A stretch of DNA of 64,000 nt from Halosimplex halobium (GTDB lineage Archaea; Halobacteriota; Halobacteria; Halobacteriales; Haloarculaceae): the NCBI RefSeq assembly GCF_051414055.1, contig NZ_JBLKNX010000005.1:213553-277552 (forward strand), read 5' to 3'. Positions 25,304-34,542 of the stretch are shown here, piece by piece (the first letter of the stretch is position 1; each line of letters begins with the position of its first letter). Below the pieces are notes generated by a model. That model was not told the DNA's origin and made no database searches. It saw nothing but the letters and a program-made list of their open reading frames with translations. A program made the position numbers and the translations under genes.

Positions 25304-25819
25304 ATGACCGACGACACGCCGGCCGAGGCGCGCGAGGCCTTCGAGGCCCACGACGCGTTCGCGGCCGCCAACGGGGGCTACCGCGTGACGACGACCGTCT
25401 TCGACACCGAGGTGACGGCGAGCGGGCGCGACGACTACGCGACCGACTTCCGGGTGCGCGTCGACGTGCCGACGCTCCGGGCCGCCACCGAGGACGGCGA
25501 GGTGGGCGAGGCCGTCCAGTCGGGGTGGCTCGACACGCTCGAACGCCGACTCGAAGACGCACCGATGGCCACGCGCGCCTCCGTCGAACTCGACGGGTTC
25601 GACGTGGCGACCGCCGACGGGACCGTCACCGTCACCTACGAGTTCGGCTACGGCGACGCCGCCCGCGGGGTCAAGATCGCGAAGACGTTCGTCGAGTACG
25701 TCGAGGGGACCTACGTCGAGGGCGTCGTCCCCGGCTACGAGTACGGCGAACCCGTCGCCGACCTCCTGGGCGCCGCGGCGACCGGCGACGACGGCGAGCG
25801 CGGCGGGACGCCGCTGTAG
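25304..25819 (+). CDS. Uncharacterised haloarchaeal protein (DUF5813-like)
   Basis: A soluble 171-residue protein with alternating strands and helices (YRVTTTVFDTEVTAS, DFRVRVDVPTLRAAT, VKIAKTFVEYVEGTYVEGVVPGYEYG). It agrees with my memory of DUF5813, a haloarchaea-specific family without known function. ATG 25304 fits a TCTTTTG box about 30 nt upstream; the frame start at 25193 lies in the neighbouring promoter and is rejected. It lies just outside the taxis island. Confidence 0.72.
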   Translation: MTDDTPAEAREAFEAHDAFAAANGGYRVTTTVFDTEVTASGRDDYATDFRVRVDVPTLRAATEDGEVGEAVQSGWLDTLERRLEDAPMATRASVELDGFDVATADGTVTVTYEFGYGDAARGVKIAKTFVEYVEGTYVEGVVPGYEYGEPVADLLGAAATGDDGERGGTPL

Positions 25820-25883
25820 TCCGGTTCTGACCGCAGTCTGCGCCGCGCCGCCCGCGACGCCCCGCCGCGCCCGCGCGGTGTCG

Positions 25884-26747
25884 CTACTGGTCGCCGATCA
25901 CGTCGCTGGCGATGTTGCGCCCGCGGGCCTTCAGGCGCACGTCGCGGCGGACGCGTTTCTCGCGGAGGATGCCCTCCTCGACGAGCCGGTCGAAGACGGC
26001 CTCGACCTCCTCGACCTCCATGCCGACGAACTCCGGGATCTCGAACGGCGAGACGCCCGAGTAGAGGGCCATCAGGACCTCCATCTCCGTCTGGTCGAGG
26101 TCGGCGTCCGTCGCGTTCTGGAGCTCCCCCTGGCGGACGAGCGATTCGAGGATGGCGACGTGGCGGGTCGTCCCGGAGACGTACGTCTGGACGCTGGTGT
26201 CCGCCTCGTCGGTGTGTTCGACTTCCAGGACGCGGCGCTCGTCGCCGCGGACCGTCCCGTCCCTGACGGTGACCCCGCCCACGTCGACGAGTTCGACCTC
26301 GACGAACTGGCCGCTGGCGACGCCCAGCCCCACCGTGTCGGACTCGACGTTGATCCGTCCTTTCTCCCACTCCGTGTCCTGCACGACGCCGCCCTCGACC
26401 GCCGGGTGTTTGACGAGGACGACCTCGCCGTCCAGCAGCGCCGTGTAGAGGTGCTCCTCGAAGGTGTCGGCGTCCGCCGGCGCGACCAGGAACACGTCCG
26501 CGCCGGTCTGGATCGAGAAGTAGCCCGAGACGGCGGCCATCGCCCCCTCGGCGTTCTTGCGGTTCTTGACCGTGCTGACCTTCCCCAGGGCGATCTGCCG
26601 TTTGCCCTCGTTGCTGGCGAGGACGAGCCGCCGGTTCGAGAGGAGGATGCGCCCGCTCAGCCACTCCAGGTCGTTGACCTTCCGCCCGTCCCTGACGACT
26701 TGCACGAACCGACCCTGGGTGTCCGCCAGCGGGCGCTCGTCGCTCAC
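25884..26747 (-). CDS. cheF: Archaeal chemotaxis protein CheF
   Basis: The 287-residue protein matches the archaeal CheF family (formerly DUF439), which couples phosphorylated CheY to the archaellum switch. Family features seen are the start with VQVVRDGRKV, WLSGRILLSNRRLVLAS, and a C-terminal winged-helix-like part (DQTEMEVLMALYSGVSPFEIPEFVGMEVEEVEAVFDRL). It is the distal gene of the leftward che run cheB-cheA-cheR-HEAT-cheF. In Halobacterium, CheF and a HEAT protein were shown to bind Che and motor components. Confidence 0.88.
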   Translation of the reverse strand: MSDERPLADTQGRFVQVVRDGRKVNDLEWLSGRILLSNRRLVLASNEGKRQIALGKVSTVKNRKNAEGAMAAVSGYFSIQTGADVFLVAPADADTFEEHLYTALLDGEVVLVKHPAVEGGVVQDTEWEKGRINVESDTVGLGVASGQFVEVELVDVGGVTVRDGTVRGDERRVLEVEHTDEADTSVQTYVSGTTRHVAILESLVRQGELQNATDADLDQTEMEVLMALYSGVSPFEIPEFVGMEVEEVEAVFDRLVEEGILREKRVRRDVRLKARGRNIASDVIGDQ

Positions 26748-26820
26748 GGGGGGACACCTCCCGCGGCGGACGCGTCAGAGCCGGACCGGACGGCGGGCGG
26801 GGCGCGTCGACGGGTGCCGT

Positions 26821-28047
26821 TCATCCGCGACCACCCAGCTTCGAGATGGCCGAGAAGGCCCGCTTGCGGATCTCCTCGGACTCCGTCTCGTCGAGCAACG
26901 CGTCGATGCGCTGGCGCGCGCGCTCGCCGCCGACCTTGCCGAGGGTGAACACGGCCTGGGCGCGCGCCTCCTCCGGGGCGTCGCTGTCGTCGACCAGATC
27001 GAGCAGGCGGTCCTCGACGGCTTCGCCGCCGAGTTCGGCGAGGCTGGTGGCCGCGAACTGGCCCGTCATCCGGTCGTCGGCGGCCAGCGCCTCGACCAGC
27101 GCGTCGACGACCCGCTCGCGCTCCTCGGCCTCGGTGACCCGGCCCAGCAGCCACGCCGTGTTGCGCTGCTGGGCGGCCTGCTGGCTCTCCTCCAGTATCT
27201 CGACGAGCGGGACGACGACGTTGCGGTCGTCGGTCTCGCTCAGCTGCTCGACGACGGTCTCGCGGATCTCGTGGCTCTGATCCGTGGGCACGTTGGCGAG
27301 CAACTCGACCAGCGAGTAGACGGCGGTGCGTCGCACCGCGGGGGCGTCGTCGGTCAGCGAGGCGACGAGGTACTCGACGGGCTGGGCGTTCGGGAAGTTG
27401 CCGAACGCGCCGACGGCCACCCGGCGGACCCGCTCGTCGCCGTCCTCGTACAGCGGGAGCAGCGCCGAGAGCGCCTGTCGGTTGCCGACGTTGCCGAGCG
27501 CCTCGGCGGCCTCCCGGCGGACCTTCGAGTTCGAGTCCGTCAGCAGCCCCTCCAGCCCGTCGGTCGCACGGGAGTCGGCGATCTGTCCACAGGCGCGGGC
27601 GGCCCGCGCCCGGACCCGCGGGTCGGGGTCGTCGAACCGCTCGACGAGCTTCGGGACGGCGTCGGCCTGTTCGAGCGCGCCCAGCCCGTTGGCGGCGGCC
27701 ATCCGCAGCTCCGGGACGGCGGCGTCCAGCGCCTTCGCGAACGCCTGGGCCTTCATCCAGTCGGCCCCCTCGCCCATGTCGATCCCGGCCATCTCCGCGA
27801 TCAGCCGCTCGATGGCGTCGCCGCCCAGCTGGTCGAGCGAGTCGACCGCGGCGGCGGTCACCGCGGCGCTGTCGTCGGCCTCGGCGACGCTCACCAGGGC
27901 GTTGACCACGTCCGCGCGGTCGTCGTGGTCGTCGAAGTTGCCCAGCAGCTCGGCGGCGCGGGCGCGCAGCTCCGGGTTGTCGCTGCGGCGCATCACGCCG
28001 ATGAGCTCCTGCACGTCGCCGTTCCGTTCGAGCTGGTAGAGTGACAT
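26821..28047 (-). CDS. HEAT-repeat protein of the taxis cluster
   Basis: A 408-residue all-helical protein made of about a dozen HEAT/PBS-lyase-type repeats of roughly 30 residues (for example VRRVAVGAFGNFPNAQPVEYLVASLTDDAPAVRRTAV). Its position between cheR and cheF matches the Halobacterium HEAT protein (OE2401F) that interacts with CheF and CheY; that equivalence is inferred from context. Its ATG shares one base with the stop of cheR (TGATG). A scaffold role between Che proteins and the motor is likely. Confidence 0.82.
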   Translation of the reverse strand: MSLYQLERNGDVQELIGVMRRSDNPELRARAAELLGNFDDHDDRADVVNALVSVAEADDSAAVTAAAVDSLDQLGGDAIERLIAEMAGIDMGEGADWMKAQAFAKALDAAVPELRMAAANGLGALEQADAVPKLVERFDDPDPRVRARAARACGQIADSRATDGLEGLLTDSNSKVRREAAEALGNVGNRQALSALLPLYEDGDERVRRVAVGAFGNFPNAQPVEYLVASLTDDAPAVRRTAVYSLVELLANVPTDQSHEIRETVVEQLSETDDRNVVVPLVEILEESQQAAQQRNTAWLLGRVTEAEERERVVDALVEALAADDRMTGQFAATSLAELGGEAVEDRLLDLVDDSDAPEEARAQAVFTLGKVGGERARQRIDALLDETESEEIRKRAFSAISKLGGRG

Positions 28048-28856
28048 CAGGCGCGTCTGTAGATGCGGTGTTTCTTCTCGACCGGGTCGTAGCGGTCGCG
28101 GAACTCCGCGGGCAGGGTCTCGGTCATCCCGATCATCAGGTAGCCCGCCTCGGAGAGCGACCCGGTGATCGTCTCGAAGATGGGGACCTTGTAGTCGGCA
28201 TCGATGTAGATGAGCAGGTTCCGGCAGCAGACGAGGTCGAACTCGCCTTTCTCAGGGCCGCGGATGAGGTCGTGGCGCTCGAACTCCACGAGGTCGGCCA
28301 CGCGGTCGGTGACGGTGAACACGTCGCCCTCTCGGTCGACGTACGGCTCGTAGGCCGAGAGCGGTTCGAGTTCCGCCTCGATGTCCGTCGTCTGGGAGGT
28401 CTCGTAGCGGCCCCGGCGGGCGGTCCGGAGGATCTCGCGGTTGATGTCCGTGCCGAGGATCTCGACCCGGCGGGCGTCGATCTCGTCGTCGTCGAGCGCG
28501 AGCATCGCGATCGAGTACGGCTCGCGGCCGTCCGCGCAGGGGGCGCTCCAGACCGAGACGCGGCGCTGTTCGGCGGTGAGGTCGCGCAGCACCGCCCGCA
28601 GCGACTCCCAGGCCTCGGGGTTGCGGAAGAAGCCGGTGACGTTGATCGACAGCGAGTCGAGCAACTGCTCGCGCTCGCCGTCGTCGTCCTCCAGTAGCCG
28701 CTGGTAGGCGCGATAGTCGTCGGCGTCGGTGCGGCGCATCCGTGCGTTGATCCGCCGGTCGAGGTAGGCGTCGTTGTAGAAGCCCGACTCGAAGTCGAGT
28801 TCGCGCTCGATGTAGCTCAGCAGCTCGTCGAACGCCTGGTCGCGCTCCTGTCTCAT
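28047..28856 (-). CDS. cheR: Chemotaxis protein methyltransferase CheR
   Basis: A 269-residue S-adenosylmethionine-dependent methyltransferase that methylates glutamates of transducer proteins for adaptation. The N-terminal helical part with YNDAYLDRRINARMRR and the catalytic domain with VWSAPCADGREPYSIAMLA and FDLVCCRNLLIYI are typical; the Ser-Ala-Pro-Cys-Ala replaces the usual SAACSTGEEPY version. It works opposite CheB, encoded upstream. A short frame (28853-28972) overlaps its start by ATGA but is not convincing. Confidence 0.92.
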   Translation of the reverse strand: MRQERDQAFDELLSYIERELDFESGFYNDAYLDRRINARMRRTDADDYRAYQRLLEDDDGEREQLLDSLSINVTGFFRNPEAWESLRAVLRDLTAEQRRVSVWSAPCADGREPYSIAMLALDDDEIDARRVEILGTDINREILRTARRGRYETSQTTDIEAELEPLSAYEPYVDREGDVFTVTDRVADLVEFERHDLIRGPEKGEFDLVCCRNLLIYIDADYKVPIFETITGSLSEAGYLMIGMTETLPAEFRDRYDPVEKKHRIYRRA

Positions 28857-28998
28857 GGTCGCCCCCCGCCGGTCAGCGTCGTCCGCCGGTCGGTTGTCGC
28901 CGTCCGTCGGTCGGTCGGCGTTCGCCGTCGGCTTCGCATCGTCGGTCCGGCGTCCCCCGTGCGTTCGGTCATGTCGGTTCCTGCGTGTCCCAGTAGCA

Positions 28999-31233
28999 TC
29001 AAAGCGTCACCACGTCGAGGATGTGGACGATGTTCCCGTCGCCCAGCACCGCGGTCCCGCTGAGGCCGGGCGTCCCGCTGAGGATCCCTTCCAGCGGCTT
29101 GACGACGACCTCCTCCTGGCTATTCACGGCGTCGCAGCGCAGCGCGACCTGGCGCTCGGACTCCCGAATGCGGACGAGCATCCCCTCGTCCCCGCCCGTG
29201 CCGACGGCCCCCGCCATCGCGTCGCTGCCGGCACCCGCGGCCGCCGCGGCGGCTCCGTCGCCGGGTGCCGTCGACTCCTCGCTCCCGCCGGACGCGTGGG
29301 CGCCCCCATCGGCTTCTTCGGTCGGCTCGCCGCCGTCGGTGGCGGCCGTCTCGGTCCCGTCGGTCTCGGCGGTCGCGTGCGTCCCGGGCACGTCGAAGCG
29401 CTCGGCGAGGTCGATCACGGGGTAGATGTCGTCGTTGTGTTTGATGACGTCGTTGCCGTTGATCTGTTTGACCTCTGTCGTTCGGGTGATCTCGTCGACG
29501 TTCTTCAGCGGGACGCCGTACTCCTCGTCGCCGACCTCGACGAACAGCACCTTGACGATGGCCATCGTCACCGGCAGGCGCAGGGAGACGGTCGTCCCCT
29601 CGCCCGGTTCGGAGTCGACGCTGACCGAGCCGTCCAGTTGCGTGACCGTGTCGTGGACCACGTCCATGCCGACGCCGCGGCCGCTGGTGTCGGTCACCTC
29701 GTCGGCCGTCGAGAAGCCGGGGTGGAAGATCAGGTCGTACACCGCCGAGTCGCTCATCGCCTCGATCTCGTCGGAGGAGCGCACGCCCTTCTCGATGGCC
29801 TTGCGCTTGATGCCCTCCACGTCGAGGCCGGCGCCGTCGTCCTCGACCTCGATGATGACGTGGTCGCGTTCCCGGGAGGCGCGCAGCTCGACCTGGCCCG
29901 TCCGGGGCTTGCCCTTCCGCTCGCGCTCCTCGGGCGGTTCGATCCCGTGGTCCAGCGAGTTGCGGATGATGTGCATCAGGGGGTCGGAGATCTCGGTGAG
30001 GATCGTCCGGTCGAGCTCGATGTCCTCGCCCTCGATGGTAAACTCCACGTCCTTGTCGAGCTCCCGGGAGAGGTCCCGGACCATCCGCGGGAACTTGCCG
30101 ACGACCTTCTTCAGCGGGATGAGCCGCATGTCCATCACCGTGTTCTGGAGGTTCGCGGTGATCTTGTCGAGCTCGTTGAGGTTCTCGGAGGCGCCCGCCA
30201 GGTCGTCGGTCTCGACGGCCCGCCGGAGCTTGATGCGGCTGGTGACCAGCTGCTCGACCAGCCCGTGCAGGTCGTCCAGCTGGTCCACGTCGACCCGGAC
30301 GGACTTGATCTCGTCGACGGAGGCTCCCTCGTCGCCACCCGAGGCCGCCTGCGGCGCGTCACCGGCGGGTCCGGCCTCGCCGGCCTCGGCGTCCCCCGCG
30401 GTTCCGGAACCGGCGGCGCCCGCGTCGGAGCCGGCGTCGCTCAGGGCGTCGGTCACGTCGGTCACGTCGGCGTCGTCGACGGCACCGATGGCGTCCAGTT
30501 CGGCCGCGGCGGCGTCGGCGTCGGGCGCGTCGAGCGCGAGCGCGAAGGTCTCCTCGAACTCGCCGTCCTCGATGGCCTCGCAGTCGGGGTCGGCGTCGAG
30601 CAGGTCGAACGCGTCGGTGATCCGGTCGACGGCGAGCATCGCGTCGACGCCGAGCATGTCGCCCTCGCCGACCGACACGTCCGCGCGGACGACACGCCCC
30701 TCGGCGTCGTCGGCCGACACGTCGAAGTTCTCGACGGCGGCCCCGTCGGCCCCCTCGGTGGCTGTCCCGTCGTCGCCCGCGGCAGTCCCGGCGGCACCGC
30801 CTGCGGCGCCACCGGCCGCAGCGTCGGGCGCCTCGCCGGACTCGGCGTCGAAGTCGCTCTCCTCGAGGACGGCCCGGAGTTGCGCGACCATCTCCGTCGT
30901 GTCTGTCGTCGACTCGCCCTCGGCCTCGATCTCGCGCACGATGGCCTCGATCATGTCCACGCCGGCGAAGATGAGGTCCATCCGCTCGGGGGTGACCGCC
31001 ATCTCGTCCTGGCGCATCGCGTCGAGCAGGTCCTCGATGGCGTGGGCCAGGTCGCTGGCGTCCTCGAAGCCCATGGCGCCGAAGTTGCCCTTCAGCGTGT
31101 GGGCCGTCCGGAAGATCTGGTCCATCGCGGCCTGGTCGTCCGGGTCGGACTCCAGGTCGAGCAACGAGTTGTTCAGGTCGGTGATCGCTTCCTCACTCTC
31201 GCGGATAAACGCGTCAAGATACTGGTCGTCCAT
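28999..31233 (-). CDS. cheA: Chemotaxis histidine kinase CheA
   Basis: A 744-residue cytosolic kinase. P1 carries the phospho-accepting His45 in RTAHTLKG. After a long acidic Ala/Gly linker comes a P2-like CheY-binding region (RADVSVGEG, about 175-260), the P3 dimerisation helices (VRVDVDQLDDLHGLVEQLVTSRI), the P4 kinase domain with N-box NSLDHGIEPPEERE, G1 DDGAGL and G2 TSGRGVGMDVV, and the P5 CheW-like end. It also has a Glu/Gly/Ala-rich insert within P5 (around residues 605-670). cheA directly abuts cheB and is co-transcribed. Confidence 0.95.
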   Translation of the reverse strand: MDDQYLDAFIRESEEAITDLNNSLLDLESDPDDQAAMDQIFRTAHTLKGNFGAMGFEDASDLAHAIEDLLDAMRQDEMAVTPERMDLIFAGVDMIEAIVREIEAEGESTTDTTEMVAQLRAVLEESDFDAESGEAPDAAAGGAAGGAAGTAAGDDGTATEGADGAAVENFDVSADDAEGRVVRADVSVGEGDMLGVDAMLAVDRITDAFDLLDADPDCEAIEDGEFEETFALALDAPDADAAAAELDAIGAVDDADVTDVTDALSDAGSDAGAAGSGTAGDAEAGEAGPAGDAPQAASGGDEGASVDEIKSVRVDVDQLDDLHGLVEQLVTSRIKLRRAVETDDLAGASENLNELDKITANLQNTVMDMRLIPLKKVVGKFPRMVRDLSRELDKDVEFTIEGEDIELDRTILTEISDPLMHIIRNSLDHGIEPPEERERKGKPRTGQVELRASRERDHVIIEVEDDGAGLDVEGIKRKAIEKGVRSSDEIEAMSDSAVYDLIFHPGFSTADEVTDTSGRGVGMDVVHDTVTQLDGSVSVDSEPGEGTTVSLRLPVTMAIVKVLFVEVGDEEYGVPLKNVDEITRTTEVKQINGNDVIKHNDDIYPVIDLAERFDVPGTHATAETDGTETAATDGGEPTEEADGGAHASGGSEESTAPGDGAAAAAAGAGSDAMAGAVGTGGDEGMLVRIRESERQVALRCDAVNSQEEVVVKPLEGILSGTPGLSGTAVLGDGNIVHILDVVTL

Positions 31234-32349
31234 TTAGGTCACCTCGAATGCGTCGAGTACCGCCGCCGCAACGTCGTTGACCGGCGCCACGCCGTCCACG
31301 CAGCCGGTCTCGATCGCCCGCTTGGGCATCCCGAAGACGGCCGACGTGGCCTCGTCCTGGGCGACGGTGTAACCGCCCGCCTCGTGGATGGCGCGGATGC
31401 CGGCCGCGCCGTCCTCGCCCATCCCGGTCAGGATGACGCCGGCGAGGGGGTCCGTGATCCGCTCGGCCGCCGTCTCCATGGTCACGTCGACCGCCGGCCT
31501 GACGTTGTTGACCGGCGGGTCCTGCGTGAGCCCGACCCGGACGCGACCGCGCCGGTAACCGGTCACTTCCATGTGGTAGTCGCCGGCGGCGATGAGCGCC
31601 TCGCCGCCGCCGATCCGGGCGCCGTCCGCCGCCTCCTGCACGTCGTACTCGCTGCGGGCGTCCAGGCGCTCGGCGAACCGGCCGGTGAACCCGCTCGGCA
31701 TGTGCTGGACCACCAGCACGCGCAGGTCCGCCGCCAGTGGCAGGTCCGAGAGGACCTGCTCGACGACGGTCGGCCCGCCGGTCGAGGAGCCGACGACGAC
31801 GGTCGGGTTGTCGACGTACTCCGTCGTCGCGGTCCCCGTATCGGGGCCGGTCGTCCCCGTCCCGGCCGCTCCGTCGGGGTCGACGCCGCCGGTATCCACC
31901 CCCGACCCGGCGGTCCGGGCCGAGGCCACGTCCGAGGAGTCGGTCGGGTCGACGGCCGCGACGGACTCGACGACCTCGACAAGCTGGTCCTGCAGGCGGG
32001 ACATCTCCATCGACACCTCGCCGCCGGGTTTGCGGAAGAAGTCGACGGCGCCCTTCTCCAGGGCCTCGAAGGTCACGTCGGCGTTCTCGTCGGTGTGAGC
32101 CGAGAGCATCAGGATCGGGGTCGGCCTGGTCGACATGATGCGCTCGGTCGCCTCGATGCCGTTCATCTCGGGCATCTCCACGTCCATCGTCACCACGTCG
32201 GGGTCGGTTTCGACGACCGCCTCGACGGCCTCCCGGCCGTGTTTCGCCTGAGCCACCACGTCGATGCCGCCCTCCTCAAGGATGTCGGAGATGACGCTCC
32301 GCATGAAATGCGAGTCGTCGGCGACTACCGCGCGTGGCGAACCTACCAT
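31234..32349 (-). CDS. cheB: Chemotaxis methylesterase CheB
   Basis: A 371-residue protein with an N-terminal receiver (acidic pair DD at 11-12, phospho-accepting Asp56 in VVTMDVEMP) and a C-terminal methylesterase with Ser in VVGSSTGGPT, His in VQHMPSGF and Asp in LTGMGEDGA. It removes methyl groups from transducers, and CheA phosphorylates it. A variable Thr/Gly-rich linker joins the domains. ATG 32349 is used; the frame to 32544 only adds sequence antisense to the cheW start region. It is the first gene of the leftward che operon, divergent from cheW. Confidence 0.94.
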   Translation of the reverse strand: MVGSPRAVVADDSHFMRSVISDILEEGGIDVVAQAKHGREAVEAVVETDPDVVTMDVEMPEMNGIEATERIMSTRPTPILMLSAHTDENADVTFEALEKGAVDFFRKPGGEVSMEMSRLQDQLVEVVESVAAVDPTDSSDVASARTAGSGVDTGGVDPDGAAGTGTTGPDTGTATTEYVDNPTVVVGSSTGGPTVVEQVLSDLPLAADLRVLVVQHMPSGFTGRFAERLDARSEYDVQEAADGARIGGGEALIAAGDYHMEVTGYRRGRVRVGLTQDPPVNNVRPAVDVTMETAAERITDPLAGVILTGMGEDGAAGIRAIHEAGGYTVAQDEATSAVFGMPKRAIETGCVDGVAPVNDVAAAVLDAFEVT

Positions 32350-32537
32350 GTCGAGCCCCCGGTGACGGCTCGGGCGCGGCCCGAACGGCGTCGCCGGAAC
32401 CCAGCCGGAGCCGGCACCATACCTACTCACGTGTGGCGGTAGCGCCGGGATAAAGACTCCGCCCGCCGTATCAGCGATGATAACCCGGGAGACACCCTTA
32501 AGTCGCCGTCGCGGGCTCTTTCGGGCAACGGGTACAC

Positions 32538-32987
32538 ATGGCATCAGGCACTCAGGGCGCGGCCCCGGCGGCGACGGACGGACAGGTGCTGGAGTTCTCG
32601 CTGGGCGCGGAGACCTACTGCGTGAGCATCGACTACGTCACCGAGATCGTCGACGCCGGCGAGGTGACGACGGTCCCGAACTCGCCGCCGCACGTCCGCG
32701 GCGTGATGGACCTGCGCGGGCGCACGACGTCGATCGTCGACCCGAAGGTCGTCTTCGGCATCGACGGCGACGGGGCCGAGCGACGGATCATCGTCTTCGA
32801 CCCCGCGATCGTCGACGACGGGGGCGCTGCCGGCTGGCTGGTCGACGAGGTCTACCAGGTCGTCCGGGTCGACGGCTCGGACGTCGACGACTCCCCCTCG
32901 CGGGACACCGACGCCATCCGCGGCGTCGTCAAGCGCGACGACGGGTTCGTCATCTGGGTCGACCCGAAGGCCGTCCACTCGGGCTGA
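32538..32987 (+). CDS. cheW: Chemotaxis coupling protein CheW
   Basis: A 149-residue single-domain CheW linking transducers to CheA. The core reads LEFSLGAETYCVSIDYVTEIVD, VPNSPPHVRGVMDLRGRTTSIVDPK and WLVDEVYQVVRV, which are the standard segments. A CCTTAAG box lies about 40 nt before ATG 32538. It starts the rightward half of the taxis island and is not overlapped by the next gene. Confidence 0.94.
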   Translation: MASGTQGAAPAATDGQVLEFSLGAETYCVSIDYVTEIVDAGEVTTVPNSPPHVRGVMDLRGRTTSIVDPKVVFGIDGDGAERRIIVFDPAIVDDGGAAGWLVDEVYQVVRVDGSDVDDSPSRDTDAIRGVVKRDDGFVIWVDPKAVHSG

Positions 32988-33017
32988 CGGGGGCGGCGCC
33001 CGCGTCGTCAGCCCCGG

Positions 33018-33042
33018 CGCTCCGGTAAGCGGACCGTACTGG
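33018..33042 (+). promoter_or_regulatory. Split 25-nt motif upstream of the KaiC-like gene, copy 1
   Basis: CGCTCCGGTAAGCGG, 3 nt, then GTACTGG; the same arrangement recurs at 33981-34005. The GTACT core is embedded in a small stem GGACC...GGTCC here. It lies 50-75 nt before the ACTTTTTACC promoter-like box of the KaiC-like gene. Confidence 0.5.
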
Positions 33043-33156
33043 TCCCGCCCGACCGGCCCTGTCTGCCCCGCCCGCCAACTGATCGCATGAACAAGACTTT
33101 TTACCACAGACACCGGATGCTCCACCAGCCGAGCGCCGCGAGGATCCACGGAAGAC

Positions 33157-33882
33157 ATGATCGAACTAACGAAAACCGGAATCGACGGGTTGGACGAGAT
33201 CCTGAACGGTGGTATTGTCAAGAATTCGACGACCCTGGTGAGCGGGAACCCCGGGGCGGGCAAGAGCATCCTCTGTCTGCAGTTCATTTACAACGGCGTC
33301 GAAAAGTTCGACGAGAAGGGCATCTACCTGACCTTCGAGGAGGACGAGGAGGACCTGCGGGAGGCCGCCGAGTCGATCGGTTTCGAGAACTGGAGCGAAC
33401 ACGTCGAGAACGGCGACATCAAGATCTACGACAAGAAGGTGCTGCTGCGCGAGAACGACTTCTCGTCGTCGCTGGAACTACTGCTCGACGACTTCGAGGA
33501 CAACGACTACGACCGGGTCGTCCTCGACTCGCTGGCGATGTTCGAGCTGTTCTTCGAGACCGAACAGGAGAAACGCACCTACCTCCTGAAGTTCACGGAC
33601 ATCCTGAGCCAGAACGACCTGACGACGCTGATGACCAACGAGCAGGGCGCGGTCTTCCCGGAGACGGAGATCGGGCTGGAGAACTACCTCACCGACGGGA
33701 ACATCTACCTGATCCAGACGCCGACGGAGTCGGGCGTCAACCGCTACGTCTGGGTGGCGAAGATGCGCAAACAGGACATCGAGACCGACATCTTCCCGAT
33801 GGAGATCTCCCAGGGCGGGATCCGCGTCCACCAGAACGCCAGCGCGTTCTCGATGATGAGCGAGGACGACAACCCGCTCTGA
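33157..33882 (+). CDS. KaiC/RAD55-family ATPase in the taxis island
   Basis: A 241-residue single KaiC-type ATPase domain: MIELTKTGIDGLDEILNGGI at the start, Walker A GNPGAGKS, Walker B region DRVVLDSLAMFELFF, and MTNEQGAVFPETEIGLENYLTDGNIYL. Unlike the gene at 7066 it has no acidic tail. It uses more Lys and Asn and slightly lower GC than its neighbours. The role is unknown; its place between cheW and the archaellin gene suggests taxis or archaellum regulation. ArlH (41964) is a distant relative of the same fold. Confidence 0.82.
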   Translation: MIELTKTGIDGLDEILNGGIVKNSTTLVSGNPGAGKSILCLQFIYNGVEKFDEKGIYLTFEEDEEDLREAAESIGFENWSEHVENGDIKIYDKKVLLRENDFSSSLELLLDDFEDNDYDRVVLDSLAMFELFFETEQEKRTYLLKFTDILSQNDLTTLMTNEQGAVFPETEIGLENYLTDGNIYLIQTPTESGVNRYVWVAKMRKQDIETDIFPMEISQGGIRVHQNASAFSMMSEDDNPL

Positions 33883-33980
33883 ACCGCCCCGTTCTCACGA
33901 GCGTAATCGGTTATTACTTCCGAAAACGCGCCCGATGAACAGTCTCGCAGCCGTTCGGGCCGGATCCGCCCTCCCGCTTA

Positions 33981-34005
33981 CGCTCCGGTAAGCGGCTGGT
34001 ACTGG
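33981..34005 (+). promoter_or_regulatory. Split 25-nt motif upstream of the winged-helix gene, copy 2
   Basis: The second copy of CGCTCCGGTAAGCGG-N3-GTACTGG. Here the flanks pair as CCGCTTAC/GTAAGCGG (33975-33996) and GCTG/CAGC around GTACTGG. It ends about 10 nt before the TTTATAC box of the next gene, a position fitting an activator or repressor site. Confidence 0.5.
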
Positions 34006-34049
34006 CAGCGATAGATTTATACTCCGGTGAATATACGTTTTGATAACGG

Positions 34050-34385
34050 ATGGCTTCAGCCGAGATCCTCCAGACCCTGGGGAACAAATACAGCGCAGAG
34101 ATCCTGGACGCGACCGACGAGCCCCAGTCCGCCCAGGAACTGAGCGACGAGCTCGGGATCCCGATCGCCACCTGTTATCGCCGGATCGACGAGTTGACCG
34201 AGCACGACCTGCTCGAACTCCACGACAACATCCTCTCGGACGACCGGCGACGCATCAAGGTGTACCGTCGCAACGTCGATCAGGTCCACATCGACTTCGA
34301 GGAGTCGCTGACCGTCGAGGTCGAGGAGCGGACCGAGGTCACGAACAAGCTCGACGAGGCCTGGCGCACGCTCTCAGAGGGCTAG
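34050..34385 (+). CDS. Winged-helix transcriptional regulator
   Basis: A 111-residue ArsR/MarR-like DNA-binding protein: ILQTLGNKYSAEILDATDEPQSAQELSDELGIPIATCYRRIDELTEHDLLELHDN is a clear winged helix, followed by a C-terminal helix (VEVEERTEVTNKLDEAWRTL) for dimerisation. TATA-like TTTATAC is about 30 nt before ATG 34050. By position it may control motility genes, like EarA in other euryarchaea, but I see no direct proof of that equivalence. Confidence 0.78.
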   Translation: MASAEILQTLGNKYSAEILDATDEPQSAQELSDELGIPIATCYRRIDELTEHDLLELHDNILSDDRRRIKVYRRNVDQVHIDFEESLTVEVEERTEVTNKLDEAWRTLSEG

Positions 34386-34542
34386 TCCGCGCGTACGCGC
34401 GACCCGGGGGCGCCCCTGCCCGCGTGTCGTCGCCCGGTCGGCTGGGGTCTGCGACCGCGGGGCCCCTCCCTTCACCCCTGTTATCACGAGGGATATTTTC
34501 GAGAGTGGATTTAATACGGGGTGTCGAGAACCCCGAGTCAAC

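Noticed and set aside
28853..28972. 39-codon frame overlapping the cheR start by ATGA
   Set aside because: The overlap looks like coupling, but the product is Arg/Thr-rich low complexity and has no promoter or ribosome site of its own.
28855..32442. 1195-codon plus-strand ORF
   Set aside because: Antisense to cheA and cheB, which have all catalytic motifs; the plus reading shows no recognisable fold.
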